Below, one piece after another: positions 50,585 to 62,262 of a stretch of DNA of 64,000 nucleotides (its first letter is position 1; each line of letters begins with the position of its first letter). The position numbers were made by a program, and so were the translations under genes. Location: the NCBI RefSeq assembly GCF_037975245.1, contig NC_092579.1, forward strand, positions 4,242,001-4,306,000, written 5' to 3'. Source of the DNA: Apostichopus japonicus. Its lineage: Eukaryota; Echinodermata; Holothuroidea; Aspidochirotida; Stichopodidae. The notes below the pieces were generated by a model, which was not told where the DNA came from, did not search any database, and saw only the letters and a program-made list of their open reading frames with translations.

Positions 50585-50835
50585 TTAAAGGTATGCTGTA
50601 TTGGCCCCAAATATGCTAGATATTCAAATATGGTCACCTTTGGTCAAAATTCTTAAACTGTTTATATTCCAACATTCGAGCAAATTTTCCTCACTGGGAC
50701 ATTCAGTCATCTTGTGTGTTCCTCAAACATGTCTAAGAACAATTTGGAGAGTAAAGACCTCCTGGAAAGTACTTTATGAAAACTTCTAGCAATTATAGCG
50801 TGCTATAATTTGGGGCCTATACTGACTACCTTTAA
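50585..50835. mobile_element. MITE with TTAA ends
   Basis: The 251-bp element starts TTAAAGGTATGCTGTATTGG followed by CCCCAAAT. Its other end, reverse complemented, reads TTAAAGGTAGTCAGTATAGG followed by CCCCAAAT, so the terminal inverted repeats match at 24 of 28 positions. TTAA at both outer edges is compatible with a TTAA-targeting (piggyBac-like) transposase, but the adjoining bases are not the usual piggyBac CCC. It has no coding capacity. Confidence 0.75.
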
Positions 50836-51684
50836 GCCAAACACTACGGAAGAGATCAGGATGAATTGATTATTTCCTTGTGGACTTTTCAAACTAATTA
50901 CAAATTTTGATATCTGTTATTCTGTTTTGGAAAAACAAATACTCGAACAATAATTTTTTGCGATGTTGGATTTAAAGAATCCGTACATACAGTGTTTATT
51001 TATTATGCTGGTAAATTTTAGAAAATTGGAAAGCTGCAGGTACTGCAAACACCGGCAAGGTTATTGTATTATATAAACAATAAAAAAAAACAGTTGATTA
51101 TTTATACAGCTTGGTGTGTAATCATGGAATATGTTACTTGGAATCACACATTTTTTGTGGGAGGAAAGAAAAGGGTAGTATCAAAAACAGATGAAATGTG
51201 GATGACGGGTCAGAATTCCAAGAAAACGAGACCAAGACTTGACAGAAAATGTTCGTATTCAGATGATTCACTCATGTGAATCATAGATGTTTCCGTTCAC
51301 AGTATCTGCAAGAAATTTGTCACCGGATTTAATACTCTCTTGTTCTACCACGACGTGGAGACATTGAATGAAATCCTCTTTCGATCTCTGTGCTTTCTGC
51401 TTTGATCGATATTGTAAACAACACTCTTGTTGTCATGCAATCTTGGCCAAGTTTCAGGGGGGAAATTCTTCAGCAGTGTTAAATTGTACTATATTTACTA
51501 AATGTCAAACTTCACACGTGTGCTATGTTCTATTCATTCAATGTAGAAAATTATTGATAAAGACCATACAATGTGACCTTTCATTTAGTTTAGTTGTATT
51601 TTTCTATGGATGATAATGGATGAAACTTAAAGTGATTAGCATCATGTTCTTATAGGTGTCTGTAGACCTTTAAATATACAACTT

Positions 51685-51703
51685 GTATATATATATATAT
51701 ATT
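51685..51703. repeat. Short (AT)n tract
   Basis: GTATATATATATATATATT. Confidence 0.8.
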
Positions 51704-54700
51704 TATCACAAAAGTGGCAGCTGACAATAAAGTGGAAAACTCTGATCTATATCAAATTTGATAGAGAAGATCATTCAAATCAATTAATTGCATTTTATAT
51801 TTCATCTTTCTTTTTGTCTATAATATTTTCCTTGTCTCCCTACCTGCCTATCTTTTCTTTTTTTTTCTTTTTTTCTTTTTTTAATTTTTTTGGGGGCAGA
51901 TCGAAAGCAACTAACTGATGATTCTTTCTTTTTTTATTTTAAATTATGTGAGTCCTTCATAAGTTTGTTTGCCAAGTAATATACTGTTCTTTTCTTTCCT
52001 TTTCAATTTTTAATATTTTCGTTTCATATAATCTAACTGTCCTCCAATTTTAATCTCTTTAAGGGCAAAATTGTGTCTCATACCAAAACCATGAAGTACT
52101 ATGTCAAAAACAAAAATGGATTACAAAGATGTCGAGTCTTCTTCAAGTTACAAAACAAACATAACCCAAAAGTGCATGAAGGTCAGAAAAGGCTGCTTTG
52201 ATTTAATTATTTTGGGGTTAAGAAAGAATGTTTTAATCCGCTTTGCATGACAAAAATTCAATACCACTTTACAACGGCCGCTGAGAAGTCATCATCATCA
52301 TGATCATTATTTAAACTTATCTAAACTTTCCCAGGGTCCTCTCGCTACCCTTGGAATAACATCAACATTCCATTCTACTGTAACACTGTTTGTGAAATGG
52401 TGTTTATAGTGATACAGTACCGTTTTCAATATGTGAGAAAATGTTTTTTGAGCCAATTATGTCAAATTTTGTATTTTGTTAATGTTTGAATTATATATAT
52501 ATATGTATCCATCAATAAAATTGCAAATCGATACAAAAGTTCTTCTCCTCACTTACGAATACATCCATGCATAGCCTGTCCTCTATCTACTTACAAAGTT
52601 AAGCCAATCTGCCTTTACGTTGAATATAGTCTGCCCTTCCCCAAGTTAGTTAAAGAAACTTGAGTATGTGTTTAATATTTTTAACTTTACTTTGCCATAG
52701 GCAAAAAACATATATAGTTACAGAATAGGCAATCTATATTTTGGTAACATCTTTACATAAAATCCTAAGACCAGTATCGCCTTTAAGCTAGCTATATACT
52801 AGAACGTCTTTTTACATCTCCATATATCACATGCTGATATTCATATCTGCATTAAAGTGGCAGCCAAAAAAAAACTAAAACTAATTCTGGTGGAATAGAT
52901 GTTATCTGCTGAAATTCTTTACATATAAAAAAGAGAAAATCAAATTTCCAGTTACCATGGCAACAGCTAATACTATAAAAACCAACATTTATAGCTTTTT
53001 TTTCCATCCATGAACATTACATGAATCAATAGAAAAACTTGCTTGATTCTCTTTTTTAGCCCTCAGGATAAACAGGTGTATTATATATGGGCTCTTTGCA
53101 CTACATGCGAATTGGCAGAATACGCTCATAGAACTGATTGTTCTAAACCATCTTCAGATGAGTAAAATTACATTACAGCTGTCTATGGTTTCAAGAAGAG
53201 AAAAGTGAGATATTGCACTTTGTGGAGTTAGTTGTGTTTGAGGACATTCTGCAACAGAAGTCCTTCTAACAGGATTGGGATGCACTGGGCTTAGAAAACT
53301 ACAAATTCATAATGTGTTCAAAAATAAGACCAAACCATGAACAGTAATTACTAAAGACACAATATTTTAAAATGGTGATAGAAACTCGAAAACCAGACTG
53401 AAGTGTTCCACCCGATATATGGTTGGAACCCCAAGAGACCTAGCATGATAGAGCGACCTAAATTCTGGTCACCACAGTTTAACTGTTAGACATAACTTAG
53501 TCATCTACCGTTGCGGCTTAATTAAGCTGGTACTTGTCTTTACTTCCCAATATTTACAGATGAATACTATTTTTTAAAGACCTGGATACATTTTTATTCT
53601 GATAGATTGCAGCAATGGGGGGTCCCCTGCCTGTTTTATAACTTTGCGTGATATCGCAGCAGCTTCGACAAGTTTCTAAGAATCCAACTCGTGAGTCAAC
53701 ATTCGGTAAGGGTAATCATCGGTCCGACGAGCTCGGGCGTAAAACAAACAGATAGAGACGACTACCATTTTATATTCTGTCCATTCCTAAAAATAGGCCA
53801 ATCAAATTATCTCTTTATTGAATTGTGACTAAAATATTAAATTTCCAAGAAGTTACCATGTGCATCCCTTCAAACCATTTCGTTGAAGACTGAGATACAT
53901 TCCCTTCCTGTCCGCCTGCCTACCTGCCTACACTCTATAAATAACACGACAAATGGTGATCGCTCATAACGATTGCAAACTGCAATTTCTCTCTGTGAGT
54001 TAAAATGCACGTACCGTCGAGGTATCATTCTTCTTAATGACAGAATTTGTTCTCGTTTCTTTCCATAAATTTCTAAAATTCAATTCAATTGTTCTCTGGA
54101 AAGGCTGGTTCCTTATTAAAACTATAAAAAATTATTATTTATAACATAAGTTGAATTCTTTGATCTGCTAGCAAGTTTTTTTTTCAATTTTTACCAAAAG
54201 TAATTACACAAGGGAAATTGAAAGCAGATTATTTTTTTCCATTATGGGGGGGGTGGAAAGGTGATAGAAGGGTGAGGGGCATTCTTTGGTCTGTGTCTGC
54301 AGCCATACTAATATGAACCAACAAGGAGAGCAGGATGATTCAAAAGCATGTATAGTTGGAAGACACTATTAAACAAAGTAAGTAATCAATCGATCGATCC
54401 ATCAATGTACGCAGCTGGGTGTTTTATAAATGCAATAAAGCATTGTATAATCATATTCCACTACATATCAAATTATACCAGTTAAGTTTAAACTTTAGAG
54501 TACATAGTATTAATACATATGTAATACATGCCAATGCACTTAGTTGACTAATCTCAACCAAACAGTGGAAAATTAGTCAAAACAACTCCCATTGAATTTT
54601 AACCTTATATTAAATACTGATCAGGCAATTAATAAGACCTGTCCCAATTGCTGTACATAATGCAGGCAGCAATTATTAAACATAATCTACATCTGCTGCA

Positions 54701-56246
54701 AATTTAAGTGTTATAATGGAGCAAGGTTTGTGTTGACGCTTGAAAGTATAAAAAGACTTTTCTCAAGATTTTACAAAATCCCTCTTGTCATGAAAATACA
54801 ACAAAGAGAGAAAAAAGGAATTGCCTACTTTAAAAAGATTGTATAATTATATTCAGGCAAATGTATAACACTTCTATATTCATTGTTTAATGTTCCAATT
54901 ATTAGCATACCTGTGCCATCTTTTTTTCTTCTTTTCATTTTTTCATTTTTTTTTTTTTCATTTCTGTTTTAGTATGCCTCTGAAGAAGATGCTACCAATG
55001 AGACATCAAACCCTCTAACTTTTTCGACACGAGAATGCAAGAAACTATAAATGATGTGTTCAAATGCATACATTAATTATGAATGAAATGACACATCACT
55101 GTGCAAACACAATTTCGGCTTTCTGAAAGGACAGACGTGATGAAAGTTTGAACGGAGTATTAAAAGAAAAGCTTTCCAAGTCTGTCGTTAATATCCCAGT
55201 CAGTCTCAATTCCATTTTTGCCTTAACTTCAGTCCTCATTCTACCATCAATTGAGTTGAGTGTAAATTTGGTTATCATACAAAATGTCAAATATGAGACT
55301 CTTCTTCGTCACGATCGTTGACAAATCAGTGACAGCATTTGTCGACCAATCGACTAGCTTTGATATCCTAGTCTGACTACATAGGAATTCAGCAAGCGCC
55401 ACAACTGAGAGCCTGCAGGTCTAATGATACGAGGAGATATTTACATGAGAATATCTTTCAGTCCCTATACAACCAAAATAGAGCCCATCAATTTCTATTT
55501 TAAGACAACAACAAAAATTTGTCAACATTCGCAAAGCCACAGAACTCACAGGACTCATTCATGCCTTTGTCCAAAATTAAAGCGAGGGACCGTATTAGTT
55601 GCGAGCTCCAAAGACCAAGTAATATCAAAGCTACATGCAGTAAACGTTTGTTCTATAAATAACTTTAAGTCTTCATAATTTCATGTGATGACATGGAATA
55701 TATTTTTTTTCAAAAACACTGCTGGTTGGACCAGCAGGTCTTTATGAATAATTTTGTGTACTCTAGCTATCGAGGGATCGGGGTGCTTTCGATCTGCATG
55801 TATTAATACCAACCTGCCCCGGGTTGGTAATTTAATTCAACACACAGTTGTTCCAGACTTTTGAATCTATTCGCTTTAAATCTCATAACAACATAACACA
55901 ATGGTATGTGGTGCCCGAACCAAACTTGACGCTTAGCCAGATTGCATTTCATCTGGCGGTATCACATAGCAAATATGATGTGACAGGCACCAGTTAAGTT
56001 GTCGTTAATTCTATCTGTCGTCATCGTCGTAAGACACCATTCTGTTGCTAACCATCACCGTTACCGCAGCCACGAATGCACGATGGCACGTTATACTAGG
56101 TTTATTGAGCCCACACATACCTATGATAATAGTATGGGACAACTTAAACGTGTCTATATGTTATGATGGTATGTATATGTGCAGTGAAGTGTCAATGTTT
56201 CTTCAGCCAAGAAATACCTTGTGGTGTCCAAACTGCCCAAAATATC

Positions 56247-56250
56247 TATG

Positions 56251-56294
<44 letters not shown>

Positions 56295-56340
56295 GATACA
56301 TCTACATATATATCTATATATATATATATATCTATATACA
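56247..56340. repeat. (AT)n / (GTAT)n microsatellite
   Basis: A long TATATA run with interspersed GTATA and ATCTA. The Tyr-Ile frames over it on both strands are artefacts. Confidence 0.95.
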
Positions 56341-57162
56341 TCAACGTTAAAATCTTGAGGACAATGCACTAAGTTTTTTCCCAAAATGTCCACTCTGTTT
56401 TACTAAAGTTGATTTGCTATATAACAATACTTATGATGAATTTATGTATCTCAACCCAGAGGCATGGAGCACTAAGATGGGGTCCATTAGGGTCAATCAT
56501 TAGTCATTGGGATCTTCATAAATTGATTGTGCCCATTCACTGTCATATCAAGAATTTCTCAGGCTAAAGGAAACCCTGATCTGATCCATTTCAACATGTA
56601 TATCCTGGGTCCTCTAAATTGACCCTTCACCCAGTGGCTGTATGACCGCACCTGACCCACCAACTCGACAGGCCTCTATATATATCGTGTCGACATAGAA
56701 CATTCGCTTACAACATTTTTTCATCCATCAGTTATCGTATTGCAATTGCTTTGATATTATTTTCTTATGAAATCCAGAGCCTGCTGCCCAGTTCAATTCA
56801 ATAAAGTTTTCTCTCTACAATCCAGACTATCATGCTTGTTCCATTTAATTATAACTCCGTCAAGTCAAGGCAAGTTTCTAAGCAAAACACTTCTTTGTTT
56901 TTCACATTAGCCCACTGGAGCCTGGATGGATACAAAGTTTGTTGACCTTTTTTTGTTTCTTTTTTTGTTGCGTTATTCTTTGGTCCCGGGTATGATAACC
57001 TCATTATCATACCAGGCAGGCAGGGCGGAGCTTGTTCTGCTGGGAGGAATTTTTTCTGCTTGTGTATATACTCATGAATTCGTCTGTATGACTCTAGTGT
57101 ATATGTAATGTCATAATCACATTCCATGAGATTGGGCAATGGTTCAAAACCCAGAGTGGGAT

Positions 57163-57189
57163 AGAGAGAGAGAGAGGTGGAGAGAGAAC
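57163..57189. repeat. (GA)n tract followed by GGTGGAGAGAGA
   Basis: The same word as at 44621-44648. Confidence 0.75.
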
Positions 57190-57375
57190 CTGATACATGT
57201 CATGTACACAAGAAAGGAATTAAAGTACAGCACAACAATAAAACAAGCACCATAAACAAATAACAGCACCATTGTGCATTGGTGAAGCACATGTGTGCGA
57301 TACATGGAAATGCTTGTGTAAAAGTAAGTTGGCCTGACGTAGTACAGAAAGTTTCTTCTTTCTTCTCTCCATCCC

Positions 57376-57435
57376 TTGTCTACTAATCCCCTTACATCTA
57401 CTAATCCCCTTGTCTACTAATCCCCTTACATCTAT
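57376..57435. repeat. 34-bp tandem repeat, about 1.8 copies
   Basis: TTGTCTACTAATCCCC then TTACATCTACTAATCCCC, followed by a partial second unit. It lies inside the foldback at 57315-57573. Confidence 0.85.
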
Positions 57436-57520
57436 CTCTTTGTGTTCACCATGCTCATTAACCTGTCTGTATTCTGTGCGTGTTTTTGTCCCTTCTGTTA
57501 CTGTTACTTGTCATTTAGCC

Positions 57521-57552
57521 TTTGAAGAAGATCCTGCTAGGATCGAAACGTC
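57521..57552 (+). other. Hairpin motif resembling Penelope-type / degenerate hammerhead core
   Basis: The sequence reads TTTGAAGAA, then stem GATCCT, loop GCT, stem AGGATC, then GAAACGTC. The layout UGAAGA-stem-GAAA is like the hammerhead core (CUGANGA-stem II-GAAA) reported in Penelope-like retroelements, but the leading C is U and no convincing stems I and III are evident. A weaker relative may lie near 54969-55000. Confidence 0.4.
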
Positions 57553-59291
57553 AGGCCAACTTACTTTTACACATTCTCTTACACCGGCTCTCTAGTGGAT
57601 AAGCAGTTTGCTAACAGTTTTATCTTACATGGAAATGCTAACAGCTAGGACAGAAATTTTGCAGACAGCACTACTCATGTACTCTAAAAGAGCTTTCTGC
57701 ATTTGGGTATTACAAATGTTAGCAAACATACTCGGTATTATTTTAAAACAAGACTGCAAGGATCAAAGACACCAGGCCTCTGAGATGTATGTTAAACAAA
57801 TTTCAGAAAGGTTTATAATGAACAAGTAACTGGTGGTTCCAATCAGTTAATTCTCAATGTTGCATTGCTCCGACAATGTTCATGTTAGTTTATAATACAT
57901 GTAACATGTTAATTGGAAATTTGAAAAATACAAGTGTGTCAACCTTTTACTTCATTATTTGAAAGAAAACTTTTCTACTAAAAGATAATCAACGACTTTG
58001 TTACGGGACCTGAGGTGTAATCCAACAATACGTAAAATAATAAAATTGATCAAACAGCTAGTTGAACTGTTGCTTCACACAACATACCAAATTAGTCCTT
58101 TTGGTAAAAAGTAGTCTTTAAATAAATACATAAAAGTCAATCAAGTTAAACTTCCTAACCAAAAGCAGGATTTTTAGGCAATATACTTGCTCCTAACAAT
58201 ACAGCTCTGCATACAGACACTTTGGGAGATAGATGGGTATATTAGACGGCCAGAACCTGTCCAGTCACCAAACGAGATTAGTGCCAAAAAGGTTAGCGGG
58301 TGATCTTGACAAGGGTAGAGCAAGGGTGCAGTTGTGTGGAGACAGATAAGGAGGAGTACAATAAATATCAACAGATCAGCATAAATACCAAATACACTCC
58401 TCTACCATCCACTGTCCCTCTCGTTTCCACCCCACCTCCCGATTCCCTGCCTCCCATCCTCAAATTCATTACCTGTTTTCTAGTTTTCCTCCATGGTTGT
58501 GCAAGGTGTAGTCATAGCAGTCCACAACATCACAAGGACCGACAAATATGACATCACGTTTCCTCATTCTTTATAAAAATTCTTATTTTTCATTTTTATT
58601 TTGGGTCATATAGCCGCCCATCAGTATCACAAGTCATCGTTAATGATTCATGATACGTACCGTACCGTTATTTAATTTCTACCTCGTTTCGCAGATGGCG
58701 TGAAAAGCTTACGTCAGCAAGTTCACTTCGGTTGCTGTCATTATTATCAACGATATCCGAAATCTAAGATCTAAAAACTACTCTGCAAATGATGACATAC
58801 GACATCCCAAGAAATTCCCAAAACTTGACAAAAACCAAACCGGCACTGTTGCCATGGAAACCACTTCTGGAATAGCATTAAATAGAACACACGACATCTG
58901 ATGATATATGTTTTTTTTCTTCTTTCATTGAAAATTGACAGAACACAATTAAAGGTGCCTCGAAAAAAGGAATGGAAGATATCTGGAGACATAAAAGCTT
59001 CACTGCAAGAATAACATTGTATCATTAGTGAGTATAAACTGCAAACCATCAATCAGATTGATATGGTGGCCATACACACGGCACAGATACCTTATTCAGA
59101 TTAAGGTTAGAATAAGATCATTTGTCTTATATGTTGACTAATTTGTCAGCAAAAAAACAAAATGCAAAGGATGTGAAGGTTCTGATGGATGCTATCAAAA
59201 CTTGGAGAAAGGGGGCCTAGCCTTTGAGCCATTGTATATGACATTTAACATTGTGAAGAATGATGGTTCAAACAAAATTAATCATGGTTAC

Positions 59292-59380
59292 CATCGATAC
59301 AATAATGTAATGCGTGACGGTTCAAACAAGTATGTGAAAAGCATCGATACACTATTGTAATGCATGACGGTTCAAACAAA
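59292..59380. repeat. 50-bp tandem duplication
   Basis: CATCGATACAATAATGTAAT...ACGGTTCAAACAA (from 59292) recurs from 59342. A weaker partial copy with 'gatggttcaaacaa' precedes it near 59260. Confidence 0.8.
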
Positions 59381-60349
59381 ACCGTGTGGTAGCCTATGTT
59401 GGGCTCATATACAAACAATACGGAGACATACATAGCATACGATATTGCAGTGTAGGCAATCTGTCGGTGAATAATTCCATGGTAACAATTACCTGTTTGT
59501 TTAATTCCAACTTCCAACCCTGCAATTATACTATTAACACTCCTCCATATAAACTGCTCATAATTGTTCACATATGTTGATAACCAAAAGGTTGTACCAC
59601 ATCATTTGATGGTATTTTAAAAGTTTAAACACCACCCCAGGTGAATTACCCACATCCCAATACCGATACAAAGTTACAAACAGGGTAATTCAGAATAAGC
59701 GCCATACGAATTTCCACATCATACAATCTATTTACTTTTACATATGCCACATTGACCGCGTGACCGTGAAACAAGCCCGACCACCGTGCAAAGAATCAAG
59801 TCGACCGTGATCCTCCCATGATGATGAAGCCAAAAAACAAAGGTAAAAAGGGCAACAAGATAAACAGCTAGAGGTAGGTGGTGGTAAGTGGGGCATGCCC
59901 CACAAGGTCTTTATTCCTAGCGGGTAATACATCTTACCTACATACCTACTATATCGTGCATTTAATACAGCATGAAGGCTATACGGTGTAAAATTCATTA
60001 ACACTGTTTCCAAACGCAATCAAGTAATATTGAACGGCTCGGACGTGACTCCCAAAAACGACGCAATTAAGGATTGATAGTTTTTTTCTTTGTCTGTAAT
60101 TACGAGCAACCTGAGTCACAGATGAAGTATGGAGCAGTCTAAATATTTTAGGTGTGATCGAGTTTAAAGTCAAATAATTTTTAATCCTTTCATGTCTTCG
60201 TGTTCATATCCTCGGTTATCGAAAAGTATGATAACATTTTGAACGATACCAAAAAGAAAAAATGACAAGCCAGAACTGGTCCGGTTTGGTTGTTTGAGAA
60301 TGAGGATACTTATCCGCTGTGCTAAGGTAGATATTGGATTTTTTGAGGC

Positions 60350-60370
60350 GGGGAGGGGAGGGGAGGGGGG
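60350..60370 (+). other. G-quadruplex motif
   Basis: Four G runs of at least four (GGGGAGGGGAGGGGAGGGGG) separated by single A bases on the plus strand, i.e. the template strand of the channel gene. It fits the canonical quadruplex pattern with very short loops. Confidence 0.7.
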
Positions 60371-62010
60371 AAAGGAAAGAGAGGAGTGAATTAAGTAGGA
60401 AATTGGAATGGTCACCGTCATTCTACAGCTATTCCCTTGTCCACATAATAGTTTTATGTTATTTCTGTTCTGCTTTGATATTGTTGTTCATATTGTTGTC
60501 ATCATGTTTACGGTGGGCCCCACAGTGGGGATGTTAAAGGCAGGCCCTGCAGTGGGGGTAGGGTGGGGGTTGAGGCTGGGCATAAAAGAATGTAACATTA
60601 TGCAGTTATAACTTTCTGACATATTGCTGGCTATTAAATTGAGCCCCAAAGTCCTAGATTACACTAAAATAACCATAACATTTCAAAAAGGAAGAGAAAC
60701 ATATTATATATATCAATGTCCCTTCAAAACACTGAAAAAAAAATTAAAAGTCAAATGGTGCATTTTTCACATACATGCTTGTTAATATATTCTTGACTAT
60801 GTAACATGTAATATTGCTGTAAGGACAATCTCAATCCTCTCATATTGAGCAGCTTGACTGATACAATTTTAGTGACAGACCGGTTCCTGTTCATATTAAA
60901 AAAATTTATATTGATTTCTTGTGTCAATTCAAAATATCTCATTAGATCACGGGATGACGATTGTGTTTGTGTAGTTTGGGCATATTAACTTGCTACAGAG
61001 ACTATATATACCAGAATCAATGAGTGGAAAGTACATATCATCAGCCCCAAAGAGGTTGACTACCAGAAAAGTCAGTCAGCTGACAAGACGGCATCGTAAT
61101 TAATGACAGATAAGAGCTCACTGTACCATGACAAAAATATATATCCCTGCCCATAAGGGGAATCCTACAGTAAGACTACACAATAAACCCAATATTAAAA
61201 GGAAATTCCATCTCAGAACCTCAAGTTTACCACCATGTATTTTGCCATGTCAGAAAGCAAAAAAAATAAGAAAGCAGTGGGTATGTTAGCTCATTTTGAA
61301 CTTTTTGAAACTGTTCTGAGCTCTGAATTGCCCCTAGCTGTTCAACATTATAAATAGTTGTATTCATGTATGCAAGGTAACATCAATATATATGTTTTCA
61401 TCCATCCAAGACTTTTACATGATTGCTAGTACTTAAGTTGTGTCACAAATGTGTGTCAACACTATATATAGTTCTATATATTCAAAAGAAGAATTTTTTT
61501 TAATTATTCAAAACATGCAAATTAAAATCATGCAAATTAAAATATAAATAAATAAATAAATAAAAATACTTTCATCGAAGAAGACATTTATAATTTGCAG
61601 ATAAGATTCGGGACAATTTTGCTACTGAAAGACTATATAGTCATATAACAAGCTTACATGCTACGTATATCTGGTTTTGGCATGAGGACGTATTTGATAC
61701 AAAACTTATCACCAACAGCGACAGAAAAAAAAAGGGCAAATCGCAGACCTAAAACTGGGGAACGAACCCAGTGTGCAGAAAGTGCCACCAGGTTGAGATG
61801 CTGAATGAGTCACCTGTTTGGAGAACCTAGACCAACTTATGGATCACTCAGACGGTGGCAACTTGTGCCCCAGTCCAACCCAGAACATTGGTGACCATAT
61901 CTTGACATTCCAACAGTTTGGAAGGAAGAGGGGAAGGGAGAGGGGAACAGTGAACAAAGTCATATACCTAAACAGCTTGATTATGTGCAATTGAACAGAA
62001 TTAGCCTGGA

Positions 62011-62262
62011 AAATGTATGTATGTATGTATGTATATGTGATCTTCCCACAAGCAGGAACTCGCGAAAGAAGCCATGGAGGCTTATAGACTCGCAAGCTGA
62101 CCGAAGCCAATCTCTCGGCACACATCCATTTAACGTCCATGTCGGGAAGTTGTTATTGAACAACACCCTTGCCAGACGACACACATTGCTGTCGGCGGGG
62201 AATCGAACCGGGGATCTCATGACTGGGAGACGCCGGCGTTAACCACTAGGCTATACACTCCG
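62011..62262 (-). mobile_element. tRNA-derived SINE, family 2, with (ATAC)n tail
   Basis: On the minus strand it begins near 62262 with A-box CCTAGTGGTTAACGCC (62250-62235) and B box GGTTCGATTCC (62209-62199). It then has a unique body and ends in an (ATAC)n tail, seen as GTAT repeats at 62011-62035. It is related to the decayed copy at 28914-29155, which has the same 3' block and the same tail. Confidence 0.82.

Larger units (their letters stand above)
57315..57573. repeat. Foldback: perfect 26-bp inverted repeat
   Basis: The 26 bp at 57315-57340 (TGTGTAAAAGTAAGTTGGCC, then TGACGT) are the exact reverse complement of 57548-57573, separated by 207 bp. The right arm is joined to a hairpin motif at 57521-57550. 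Such a perfect pair is unlikely by chance and suggests a mobile-element terminus. Confidence 0.85.

Noticed and set aside
56045-56393. Tyr-Ile-rich open frames on both strands
   Set aside because: They are translations of the (AT)n microsatellite.
61740-61830. Further tRNA-like SINE head (GGGTTCGTTCCCC on the minus strand)
   Set aside because: There is only a B-box-like word, with no A box and no related copy in the window.
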